Shown here piece by piece: positions 1 through 5,723 of a stretch of 5,723 bases of DNA (its first letter is position 1; every line of letters starts with the position of its first letter). This DNA is from Gammaproteobacteria bacterium. Its GTDB lineage: Bacteria; Pseudomonadota; Gammaproteobacteria; Steroidobacterales; Steroidobacteraceae. Below the pieces are notes generated by a model. That model saw nothing but the letters and a program-made list of their open reading frames with translations. It did not search any database and was not told the DNA's origin. The translations under genes were made by a program, and so were the position numbers. The stretch is from NCBI GenBank assembly GCA_028293775.1, contig JAQGOD010000271.1, positions 1 through 5,723 of the forward strand, written 5' to 3'.

Positions 1-101
1 CGTCCTTGCGCGCACACCTGAACTCGACGCAGCCCAAGCAATCGGGATTGTTCAACTTCAATTCCAGCGGTCCGGAAGTTTTCGTCCGCATCGCCTTCTA
101 G
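1..101 (+). CDS. C-terminal end of an unidentified protein, possibly outer-membrane beta-barrel (5' partial)
   Basis: An open frame enters from the left edge (first full codon at base 3) and ends at TAG 99-101, giving 32 residues ending in GPEVFVRIAF. The last residue is Phe, and Ile, Val and Val stand at positions -3, -5 and -7. That alternation with a terminal aromatic residue is the known recognition signal of outer-membrane beta-barrel proteins such as porins and TonB-dependent receptors. Function beyond this is unknown, and the fragment is too short to assign a family. It converges on the receiver gene, leaving 14 bases between the two stop codons. An open frame of this length could occur by chance, so the call rests mainly on the tidy position of its stop and the C-terminal pattern. 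Confidence 0.45.
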   Translation, partial: SLRAHLNSTQPKQSGLFNFNSSGPEVFVRIAF

Positions 102-115
102 GAGCAGTCCGCGTA

Positions 116-1468
116 TTAAGGCGTGCCGGACTCGGCGGTGAATTCGACCCGATTGTTGGCGGTCGCGGCGCGATTCCATTCACCGGCCGTGACGCTCTCG
201 GTACGCGACGGATACGGCACGTTGGCATGGGTGGTGCCAGTGCTCTCGAGCGCCACGGTGATGGCGCCCCCGGTGCGTTGACGCACCCCCGCGATCAAGT
301 TGGCAAACGCCAAGGACTGGCGTTGCTGTCCCGACAGCGCCTCATCGAGCGGATTGCCGATCATATCGCAGCGATTGATCGGCAAAGTAGGGGCGGCAGG
401 GACGTAACCGTCGGTGGCATTGCCGCTAAGACAAAACAGTCCCGCCGAGCTCGTTATCTTCACGACGCCGTGAAATCCTTGTGCCTCGAGCTTCATCAGC
501 ATCTCGCGCAGCACCTCGAGACGGCTGCGATCAAACGCGATTTCACCGTACGGCACTCCTTCGATGTGTGCCGCTACGGCGTTGGCGCCGGCTGTGGCCG
601 TCGCGGTGCTGCTGTTTGCGGTCGCAAGCGCGCCGGTCAGGTCTTTGACCGCGGCTGCCAGGTCGAGCCGCGCGCGTTGCAATTCTGCGTTCACCGCTTT
701 GAGGGAGGCCATCTCCGTCCGTGTGCTTGCCAATTGGTTGCGCGCAACAAGCCAACTTGCCGCAAAGGCGATCGCGATGAGCAATCCCGCTATCGCGGCG
801 GCGAAGGGCCAGACGTTGCGCTTCGGCGGCACCGGCGGCGGCGCGATCGGGTCGGCGCCCGGTGGCGGTATTCCACCGTTGCGTAAATCGCTGATGATGC
901 GTGTCGAGAAGCTGTCGAGACTGGCGACGATGAAGCGGCGGATGTCCACCGCCTGGTCTTTCACCGCCTGTTCAACCCGCCGTCCCCAATCTATGTTGCC
1001 GCCACCCGCGCCTCTGGCTTGAGGCGGCTTCTCGACGGAAGTTCCCGACTCCAGTTCCACCGGCTGCAATGCCGGCTCCGTCGTGTCGCGCCGATCGGGC
1101 AACAAATGCAGCTCGTACAATACTTTCGACACATCGACGGGGCGAACCTGCTTGGGCAGAACGCCCATGGCGCCCAGCGCGCGCGCTTGCCCGACGTACA
1201 GTTCGCCTTCCTGCGAGGTGTACATCATGATCGGAATCATGGCGGTCTGCGGATTGCCTTTGATCGCCTGCACCGCCTGAAGGCCATCCATGCCGGGCAT
1301 CAGGTGATCCATGAAAATCGCATCGGGCCGGTTGCTCTTCAAGTACTCAATGGCCTGTTCGGCCGACTCCGCCATGTCGACTTCAATGTCATACTTCTCA
1401 AGCATGCGGCTTAAGATGACGCGAGCCGATTTGGAGTCATCGACGACTAGTGCGCTTTTTCGAGCCAT
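116..1468 (-). CDS. Membrane-anchored response regulator: CheY-like receiver, one TM helix, coiled coil, OmpA-like C-terminus
   Basis: A 450-residue protein. Residues 5-122 form a CheY-like receiver: acidic pair D10/D11, phospho-acceptor D54 in IFMD followed by HLMPGMDG, switch residue T84 (or S85) in YTS, and K106 in LPK. A basic/amphipathic stretch (about 160-197) and a Pro-rich linker (200-215) lead to one hydrophobic helix at about 219-242, preceded by K216/R217. Residues 244-282 look like a coiled coil. The rest (about 305-445) resembles a diverged OmpA-like domain: GEIAFDRSRLEVL at its start, LSGQQRQSLAFANLI in the middle and NNRVEF (438-443) near the end. The receiver should be cytoplasmic and the C-terminus periplasmic. 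C346 and C367 could form a disulfide there. The ATG at 1468 is chosen because the receiver begins at once, an in-frame TAG lies nine codons upstream and no other start codon lies between. No good Shine-Dalgarno is visible. Output role and partner kinase are unknown; signalling to the envelope is inference. Confidence 0.9.
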   Translation of the reverse strand: MARKSALVVDDSKSARVILSRMLEKYDIEVDMAESAEQAIEYLKSNRPDAIFMDHLMPGMDGLQAVQAIKGNPQTAMIPIMMYTSQEGELYVGQARALGAMGVLPKQVRPVDVSKVLYELHLLPDRRDTTEPALQPVELESGTSVEKPPQARGAGGGNIDWGRRVEQAVKDQAVDIRRFIVASLDSFSTRIISDLRNGGIPPPGADPIAPPPVPPKRNVWPFAAAIAGLLIAIAFAASWLVARNQLASTRTEMASLKAVNAELQRARLDLAAAVKDLTGALATANSSTATATAGANAVAAHIEGVPYGEIAFDRSRLEVLREMLMKLEAQGFHGVVKITSSAGLFCLSGNATDGYVPAAPTLPINRCDMIGNPLDEALSGQQRQSLAFANLIAGVRQRTGGAITVALESTGTTHANVPYPSRTESVTAGEWNRAATANNRVEFTAESGTP

Positions 1469-1481
1469 AAGATTTAAGTTT

Positions 1482-1506
1482 AGCGCAGTCCTCTAAAGCG
1501 CTGTCC
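1482..1506 (-). repeat. 10-bp near-direct repeat upstream of the receiver gene
   Basis: On the plus strand AGCGCAGTCC (1482-1491) recurs as AGCGCTGTCC (1497-1506) with one mismatch and a 15-bp period. On the coding strand this reads GGACAGCGCT then GGACTGCGCT, ending 13 bases before the ATG. Two similar half-sites this near a start could be an operator, but the spacing is not a whole number of helical turns and chance is possible. Confidence 0.35.
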
Positions 1507-1554
1507 CGCCCCGTGCCGTGGTGCCCGTCGCAAGCTCACGACGAACACAACGTC

Positions 1555-1586
1555 CTTGAGCCGAAGCGCTTAGGGTTCGGCTCGAG
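1555..1586 (-). repeat. Imperfect inverted repeat, possible 3'-end hairpin of the operon
   Basis: Arms 1555-1565 (CTTGAGCCGAA) and 1576-1586 (TTCGGCTCGAG) pair at 10 of 11 positions around a 10-base loop. The odd position is a U-G wobble if read from the plus strand and an A-C mismatch in the minus-strand transcript. It starts 17 bases after the stop of the 70-residue gene in the direction of transcription. No U-run follows on either strand (the only T-run lies before it on the minus strand), so it is not a standard intrinsic terminator. It may mark a processed or Rho-dependent 3' end, or a partial read-through point before the receiver gene. Confidence 0.5.
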
Positions 1587-1603
1587 AAGACCCGCGCAAA
1601 AAC

Positions 1604-1816
1604 TTATGCCGGATCAGCGCTCTGCGATTCCTTGTTTTGGGAAATCCAGGTCAGCGCCGATTCGACATCGGCGAGTTCACTCGCGGTGAACCCCTCGATC
1701 CTCACGCCCGTGGCTTCCGCCTTCTTCTTCGAAAGCTCGGCCGCCGCTACCGTATGTACCCAAACCAATCCGCGGCGCACCTTGGCCGTAAATTTTTGCT
1801 GCTTCTCGTCGGTCAT
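1604..1816 (-). CDS. Small hypothetical protein, 70 residues
   Basis: I do not recognise this protein. It is short and highly charged: a Lys/Arg-rich N-terminal part (KQQKFTAKVRRG, 5-16), a hydrophobic patch (LVWVHTVAAAEL, 17-28), a KKK at 30-32 and an acidic amphipathic helix (about 45-60, SELADVESALTWISQ). No signal peptide, Cys pair or long membrane helix is seen, so it is probably cytoplasmic. It is judged real because AAGGAG lies six bases before the ATG, it follows the peptidase stop by only 30 bases on the same strand, and its frame is fully open. The position suggests co-expression with the peptidase and transporter genes. A role as an accessory or nucleic-acid-binding protein would be a guess from its charge alone. 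Confidence 0.75.
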   Translation of the reverse strand: MTDEKQQKFTAKVRRGLVWVHTVAAAELSKKKAEATGVRIEGFTASELADVESALTWISQNKESQSADPA

Positions 1817-1822
1817 TACCCA

Positions 1823-1828
1823 CTCCTT
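1823..1828 (-). promoter_or_regulatory. Shine-Dalgarno AAGGAG of the 70-residue gene
   Basis: On the coding strand AAGGAG is followed by a six-base spacer and ATG at 1816-1814. It is the strongest ribosome binding site in the window and the main support for the small gene and its start. It lies inside the 30-base gap after the peptidase stop codon. Confidence 0.8.
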
Positions 1829-1846
1829 AAAATTATCTACCGCAGT

Positions 1847-4147
1847 CTACGGTGCCGCGATGGCCCGGTCCATTCGAGCACTGTAGTTGTTGATCGCGCG
1901 GGAGACCACCCCAATATATTGATTGGCCTCATCCCAGCGCCGCTCTTCGATGGCCTCGCGAATGCCCGGCAGCGTCTTGACGCCGTACCCGGTATGCAAT
2001 CCGGGCGCATATATCATGTGCTGGTACCACTGTCGCCCCGGCAAGCCACGGGAATCCATCAAGTTCTGCTCGAGCAATGCAAGCGTAGAATTTACCCGTT
2101 CGCGCTCTGCGCCGCTTCCGGAATCGCTCGCCGCGCTCAGACGCGCGTACTCCTTGTCGAAAGCCTTGGCGCTTTGCTCCAGCCTTGCCACGGCATTGTC
2201 GAGCCCTGCGAAATTAAGGTACGGCACATCGGCGGGACGCGCCGGCGGCGCGCGCGGGAAGTCCGGGTTGACCGTCAATTTGTAGGACTCATCGTCGAGC
2301 AGGTTGGCAAGCTCGCGCGTCTTGGTTCGCATACCATCGGCGAGCTTGTGCAGCTCCTCGTTATAGCCCGCAACCGATGCGGCGAAATCGCTTTCCCGCA
2401 CGGGGATCAATTCGGCTTGCGCGGCACGCAGCATGACTCGCCCGGCCACCTTCGCCAGCGTCACGCCATCCTCGAAGGTGGGATCCACGAACCTGCGGTA
2501 GTGATCGAACGAATCGTAGGCCGAGTGATAGACGCCGTATTGCGATTCGCCCTGAAACCCTAGATTCACTGAATTGATGCCCAGGTGTTGCAGGAAGGGA
2601 GTGTAATCAGACCCCGATCCAAGCGCACCCAATTGCAAATCTCCATTGGCATTGCCCCGCGCCGGAGTGTCGGTTTGAGAGCCTTCGAGGCTCATGACTC
2701 GTCTCTCGGCCAGCGAGCGAACGAGCACACTGGCCCCTGTTTCCGGGTCCTTCACATCGCGCGCCACTTCGCTCAAAAAGTGCTGAACGGCGTGGCTGCC
2801 TTCCGCGCTGATAAAGCCGCGGCCGTTGGTATCCGAATTGACGTACATAACGGCTTTGGCTTTGAGTTCCGCGGCATGCTGTTCGGCCCATTCGGTGGAA
2901 CCCAGCAACCCCGGCTCCTCTCCATCCCAGCTGGTGTAGACCAGGGTGCGGCGCGGACGCCAGCCTTCCTTGACTAACTTGCCGATGGATTTCGCTTCGG
3001 CCATCAAGGCCACCTGACCCGCAAGCGGATCCATGGCGCCGAATACCCACCCATCATGATGGTTGCCGCGGATGATCCACCGATCGGGCTCTTCGCTGCC
3101 CTTGATCTTCGCCACCACATCGTAGATCGGCTTCTGACTCCAATCCGACAGCACTTTCATGTGCACTTGAGCGGGCCCCGGACCGATGTGGTAACTCAGC
3201 GGTAAGCCGCCGCGCCATGACGGCGGCGCCACGCGGCCTCCCAACGCGGCGAGCAAGGGCTCGGCATCCGCGTAGGAAATGGGCAACACCGGAATTTTCA
3301 GCAAGGTTTTCGCATCCTTGAGCGCCAAACGTTTGGCACTCGGCACCGCTCCGACCCCGGGTGTCAGGGGATCGCCGCTGTACAAAGTAAGATCCTGCAC
3401 CGAGCCGCGCTGCACGGCATCGCGCGGCCGATATCCGCCCTTCGGATAGATATCGCCCTGCCCATAACCGTCATCTTTCGGATCCGAATAAATCAAGCAG
3501 CCGACGGCGCCGTGTTCGTAGGCCAGCTTCGGCTTGAGTCCTCGCCAGCCGCCGCCATAGCGGGTCAACACGATGCGTCCCTTGACGTTCACCCCTTGGC
3601 GTTCGAGTTCCTTATAGTCCTCGGGCATGCCCTGATTCACATAGACGAGCTCGCCGGTGACATCGCCGTCTGCGCCGTACACGTTGTAGGGCGGCAGCTC
3701 ATCCTTGGTCTGCGTCGAGGTGCCGTCACCCTCGATGGGCGGCTCGCTCAAGCGCGCCTTGAAATGATTGGGCGCAATCAGCTCAACCGAGACTTCGCGC
3801 GGCGTCGGATACAGCACCGAGAACGTTTCGATTGCGGCATCCCAGCCCCACTCGCGAAACTTCGCCAGTTCGAATTCCGCATTGGCCTTGTCATGGGCGG
3901 AACCCACGTGGTTCGGCGCGGAGGCCATTTGTTGCATCCAGGCACGCAGATCCGCCGCCGACAAGCCGGCATCGAATCGCTGTTCCAATTGCAACTCGCC
4001 GGCCGCGGCGCCGCTTGAAAAGCCTTCGAGATCGACCGGTGCCGAAGCTGTGTCTGCATTCACCGTACCGGTAAACGAACCGGCAAGACCTAAGGCCGCC
4101 GCAGCGCCGATGAGCGCGCTCAAACCGCGCGAGATCCTAACTTCCAC
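1847..4147 (-). CDS. Secreted M28 family zinc peptidase, glutamate carboxypeptidase II-like
   Basis: A 766-residue exported dinuclear zinc peptidase. Residues 1-36 are a Sec signal peptide: basic start, Ala/Leu/Gly core, cleavage possible after ADTASA. About 60-340 contains the protease-associated domain (RIVLTRYGG, GCLIYSDPKDDG, VQRGS, SGDPLTPG). The M28 catalytic domain covers about 340-580, and the last 180 residues match the helical transferrin-receptor-type dimerisation domain. By recalled alignment to human GCPII, all metal and catalytic residues are present at the right spacing: H363, D373 (bridging), E410 (general base), E411, D439 and H541. Family members cleave C-terminal residues from small peptides. 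GCPII specificity residues appear changed (N519 to S513, R534/R536 to N528/G530, K699 to G720), so glutamate preference should not be assumed. The start is GTG at 4147, with GAGGAG six bases upstream overlapping the yadH stop. The protein should act in the periplasm or outside the cell. Confidence 0.93.
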   Translation of the reverse strand: MEVRISRGLSALIGAAAALGLAGSFTGTVNADTASAPVDLEGFSSGAAAGELQLEQRFDAGLSAADLRAWMQQMASAPNHVGSAHDKANAEFELAKFREWGWDAAIETFSVLYPTPREVSVELIAPNHFKARLSEPPIEGDGTSTQTKDELPPYNVYGADGDVTGELVYVNQGMPEDYKELERQGVNVKGRIVLTRYGGGWRGLKPKLAYEHGAVGCLIYSDPKDDGYGQGDIYPKGGYRPRDAVQRGSVQDLTLYSGDPLTPGVGAVPSAKRLALKDAKTLLKIPVLPISYADAEPLLAALGGRVAPPSWRGGLPLSYHIGPGPAQVHMKVLSDWSQKPIYDVVAKIKGSEEPDRWIIRGNHHDGWVFGAMDPLAGQVALMAEAKSIGKLVKEGWRPRRTLVYTSWDGEEPGLLGSTEWAEQHAAELKAKAVMYVNSDTNGRGFISAEGSHAVQHFLSEVARDVKDPETGASVLVRSLAERRVMSLEGSQTDTPARGNANGDLQLGALGSGSDYTPFLQHLGINSVNLGFQGESQYGVYHSAYDSFDHYRRFVDPTFEDGVTLAKVAGRVMLRAAQAELIPVRESDFAASVAGYNEELHKLADGMRTKTRELANLLDDESYKLTVNPDFPRAPPARPADVPYLNFAGLDNAVARLEQSAKAFDKEYARLSAASDSGSGAERERVNSTLALLEQNLMDSRGLPGRQWYQHMIYAPGLHTGYGVKTLPGIREAIEERRWDEANQYIGVVSRAINNYSARMDRAIAAP

Positions 4148-4153
4148 TTAATT

Positions 4154-4159
4154 CTCCTC
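4154..4159 (-). promoter_or_regulatory. Shine-Dalgarno GAGGAG of the peptidase gene, overlapping the yadH stop
   Basis: GAGGAG on the coding strand sits six bases before the GTG start at 4147-4145. Its first base is the last base of the yadH TAG stop (4161-4159). The site supports the GTG start and suggests translational coupling between permease and peptidase. Confidence 0.75.
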
Positions 4160-4941
4160 TATTCGCGAATGCCGGTGCCGCGGTTCAACAAGGTTACTGC
4201 CAGCGCAAACATCACGACGGCGGCGCCTATCATGATGGCATAGGCCAAAGTCAAATCGACGTCGGAGGTGCCGAGAAAGCCAAATCGAAATGCGCTTACC
4301 ATGTACAAAATCGGATTGCCATTGGAGGCAACATGCGCCCAGCTCGGCAGCATGGTGACCGAATAGAACACGCCCCCGAGGTAGGTGAGCGGTGTGAGCA
4401 CGAAAGTGGGGAACCAGGAAATCTGGTCGAAATTCTTGGCGAACAAGGCATTGATAAATCCGCCCAACGCGAAGATGAAACTCGTGAGGAATGCCGCACT
4501 AATGATAGCAGGGACGTGCGTGATCGAAAGATGCGTGAAGAACAGGGAAATGATGGTCACCACGGCACCGACCAAGACGCCTCGCAGCACGCCCCCCATG
4601 GTGTAGCCCAAGACGATGAGCCAATTGGGCAGCGGCGACACCAACAGTTCCTCGACGTGCTTGCCGAACTTCGCACCAAAAAAGGACGATACGACATTGC
4701 CGTAGGAAGTCTGAATCACGTTCATCATGATGATGCCGGGCGCCATGAACTGCATATAATCGTAGCCGCCGACTTGGCCGACGCGTCTGCCGATCAGGCT
4801 GCCGAAAATGACGAAGTACAGCGTTGCGGTGACGGCGGGCGGTACGATGGTCTGCCCCCAAATTCGCACGATGCGGCTGAACTCGCGAATGATGATGGTT
4901 TTAAAGCCGATCCAATCCAGTGCCGCCCGCGATTCGGCCAT
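4159..4941 (-). CDS. yadH: ABC-2 type transporter permease, YadH family
   Basis: A 260-residue inner-membrane permease, about the length of E. coli YadH and very similar to it from memory along its whole length (VPP..TLYF.IFG, MQF..PG.IMM, SSFFGAKF, EELLV.P, PTFVLTPLTYLGGVFYS). Six hydrophobic segments are seen at about 34-50, 63-78, 108-135, 143-167, 176-196 and 233-254. The cytoplasmic loop SSFFGAKFGKHVEEL (85-99) and the ABC-2 signature NPILYMVSAFRFGFLG (209-224) are intact. It should dimerise and pair with the YadG ATPase as an exporter or flippase. The substrate of YadGH is not established. The ATG at 4941 shares one base with the yadG TGA stop, and an AAAGG seven bases upstream can serve as ribosome binding site. 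I see no truncation or missing motif. Confidence 0.93.
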   Translation of the reverse strand: MAESRAALDWIGFKTIIIREFSRIVRIWGQTIVPPAVTATLYFVIFGSLIGRRVGQVGGYDYMQFMAPGIIMMNVIQTSYGNVVSSFFGAKFGKHVEELLVSPLPNWLIVLGYTMGGVLRGVLVGAVVTIISLFFTHLSITHVPAIISAAFLTSFIFALGGFINALFAKNFDQISWFPTFVLTPLTYLGGVFYSVTMLPSWAHVASNGNPILYMVSAFRFGFLGTSDVDLTLAYAIMIGAAVVMFALAVTLLNRGTGIRE

Positions 4942-5723
4942 CAGGAAGCCTTTGCGGCAGCGGCGGCCGTTGCGGCGGCCGTGGCCGTCTTGACGCTGCC
5001 GTCGACCAGACGGATGAACAATTCCTCGAGTCGATTGACCTTGTTGCGCATGCTATTGACCACGATGCCCTGCGCCGTCAGTTGCCCGAAAATGTCGTTC
5101 AAGCTTTGGCTCTTCGACATTTCGACTTCCAAGGTGTGATCGTCCACCAGAGTCGCTTTGAAGCCGGACAGCTCGGGCGGCGCGCCGCGCGGTTCGCGCA
5201 AATTGAACACGAAAACTTCGGTCTGCAGCTTGCGCAGCACATTGACCATGCTGTCGCGCTCGATAATGTTGCCACCCTCGATAATCGCGATGTGACGGCA
5301 CAGATTTTCTGCCTCTTCTAGATAGTGCGTCGTCAGAATGATGGTGGTTCCCCGCGCATTGATTTCGCGCAAAAACTCCCACATGGAGCGGCGGATCTCA
5401 ATGTCGACGCCCGCCGTCGGTTCGTCCAAAATCAGCAGCCGCGGTTCGTGCATGAGGGCGCGCGCAATCATCAGGCGGCGTTTCATGCCGCCGGACAGTG
5501 CGCGTGCGGTGGAGTTGCGCCTGTCCCACAGCTGCAGTTGCTTCAAGTATTTCTCGGCACGTTGCTTGGCAAGCGGCCGAGGTATTCCGTAGAACCCCGC
5601 TTGATTCACCACGATGGTGAAGGGGGTCTCGAACATGTTGAAATTAATTTCCTGCGGCACCAAACCGATGCAGGATTTGGCCGCTTCCAGTTCTTTATCT
5701 ATATCGTGGCCGAACACTTGGAC
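4941..5723 (-). CDS. yadG: ABC transporter ATP-binding protein, YadG family (5' partial)
   Basis: The C-terminal 260 residues of an ABC ATPase; the frame is open through the right edge. By comparison with E. coli YadG about 60 N-terminal residues, including the Walker A loop, lie outside the window. In visible numbering: Q-loop GLVPQE (20-25), signature LSGGM (76-80), Walker B LLILDEP (96-102) with D-loop AGVD (104-107), and switch His133 in LTTHYLEEAE. All are intact, so it should hydrolyse ATP. The following segment to about 238 (SMRNKVNRLEELFIRLV near its end) matches the YadG C-terminal region. A 16-residue Thr/Ala/Lys tail follows, built on a 12-bp repeat and not seen in YadG. The GTG at 5717 encodes the Val of VFG and is not the start. 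It overlaps yadH by one base and supplies energy to that permease. Confidence 0.95.
   Translation of the reverse strand, partial: VQVFGHDIDKELEAAKSCIGLVPQEINFNMFETPFTIVVNQAGFYGIPRPLAKQRAEKYLKQLQLWDRRNSTARALSGGMKRRLMIARALMHEPRLLILDEPTAGVDIEIRRSMWEFLREINARGTTIILTTHYLEEAENLCRHIAIIEGGNIIERDSMVNVLRKLQTEVFVFNLREPRGAPPELSGFKATLVDDHTLEVEMSKSQSLNDIFGQLTAQGIVVNSMRNKVNRLEELFIRLVDGSVKTATAAATAAAAAKAS
4949..4953 (-). promoter_or_regulatory. yadH: Shine-Dalgarno AAAGG of yadH, inside the yadG 3' end
   Basis: AAAGG on the coding strand lies seven bases before the yadH ATG (4941-4939), within the last codons of yadG. Together with the TGATG stop-start overlap it points to reinitiation by ribosomes finishing yadG, which would keep ATPase and permease in step. 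Confidence 0.55.
4960..4982 (-). repeat. 12-bp tandem repeat encoding TAAA units in the YadG tail
   Basis: The 11-base string GCGGCGGCCGT occurs at 4960-4970 and again at 4972-4982 on the plus strand, a 12-bp period. On the coding strand each unit reads ACGGCCGCCGCN, giving Thr-Ala-Ala-Ala twice, and a half unit (Thr-Ala) precedes them. A repeat like this can vary in copy number without breaking the frame. Confidence 0.7.

Larger units (their letters stand above)
1469..1603. other. Intergenic region between the 70-residue ORF and the receiver gene
   Basis: This is the only sizeable gap in the window. It holds an inverted repeat (1555-1586) just after the small gene and a near-direct repeat (1482-1506) just before the receiver gene. 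I see no convincing -35/-10 pair on the minus strand: the AT-rich stretch next to the start (about 1469-1481) offers TAAACT-like hexamers but no matching -35 at 16-18 bases. The receiver gene may therefore be read from the upstream operon or from a promoter that does not fit the sigma-70 consensus. Confidence 0.5.

Noticed and set aside
227..886. Plus-strand open frame opposite the OmpA-like part of the receiver protein
   Set aside because: No recognisable domain, and the opposite strand encodes a coherent TM, coiled-coil and C-terminal domain.
1555..1586. Standard Rho-independent terminator
   Set aside because: A stem is present but no T-run follows it on either strand, so it is listed only as an inverted repeat.
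1637..2563. Long plus-strand open frame (308 codons) opposite the peptidase gene
   Set aside because: It is antisense to a peptidase with complete family motifs, its product is rich in Arg/His/Gly with no recognisable domain, and long antisense frames are expected in GC-rich genes.
4333..5139. Plus-strand open frame (268 codons) across yadH and the end of yadG
   Set aside because: It runs opposite two clearly conserved genes and across their junction; its product is low-complexity (His/Asp/Arg-rich) without a family pattern.
5715..5717. GTG as start codon of yadG
   Set aside because: It encodes the Val of the conserved VFG motif; the frame continues to the window edge and the Walker A region must lie upstream, so the gene is truncated by the window only.
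1..5723. Defence system, CRISPR array, mobile element, tRNA or rRNA
   Set aside because: No direct-repeat/spacer array, transposase or integrase frames, terminal inverted repeats or RNA gene patterns were seen; the genes present are transport, peptidase and signalling types.

Overview
The window looks like a chromosomal segment of a moderately GC-rich Gram-negative bacterium. A proteobacterium is most likely, possibly a gammaproteobacterium. The reasons are a close match (recalled, not searched) of two genes to the E. coli YadG/YadH ABC transporter, a Sec signal peptide on a large secreted peptidase, an OmpA-like C-terminus on a membrane-anchored protein, and what may be the end of an outer-membrane beta-barrel protein. 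No rRNA, tRNA, CRISPR array, insertion sequence or prophage gene is visible, and the genus cannot be named from this window.

Almost everything is on the minus strand, so transcription runs from high to low coordinates. From the right edge: the ATPase yadG (5723-4941, 5' end outside the window) overlaps the permease yadH (4941-4159) by one base in a TGATG junction. After 11 bases comes a secreted zinc peptidase of the M28B / glutamate carboxypeptidase II type (4147-1847, GTG start), whose Shine-Dalgarno overlaps the yadH stop codon. After 30 bases comes a small unrecognised 70-residue protein (1816-1604) with a strong ribosome binding site. These four genes look like one translationally coupled operon.

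A 135-base gap follows. It holds an imperfect 11-bp inverted repeat and a 10-bp near-direct repeat. Next is a 450-residue protein (1468-116) that joins a cytoplasmic CheY-like receiver to a single membrane span, a coiled coil and a periplasmic domain ending like OmpA. At the left edge the last 32 codons of a plus-strand gene end 14 bases from this gene's stop, so the two are convergent.

The transporter pair probably exports or flips an unknown substrate. The peptidase should act in the periplasm or outside the cell. Its metal site is complete, but several residues that give human GCPII its glutamate specificity appear to be replaced. Whether peptidase and transporter share a pathway cannot be read from the sequence. 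The most unusual item is the receiver-transmembrane-OmpA-like fusion; no defence or mobile system is present.
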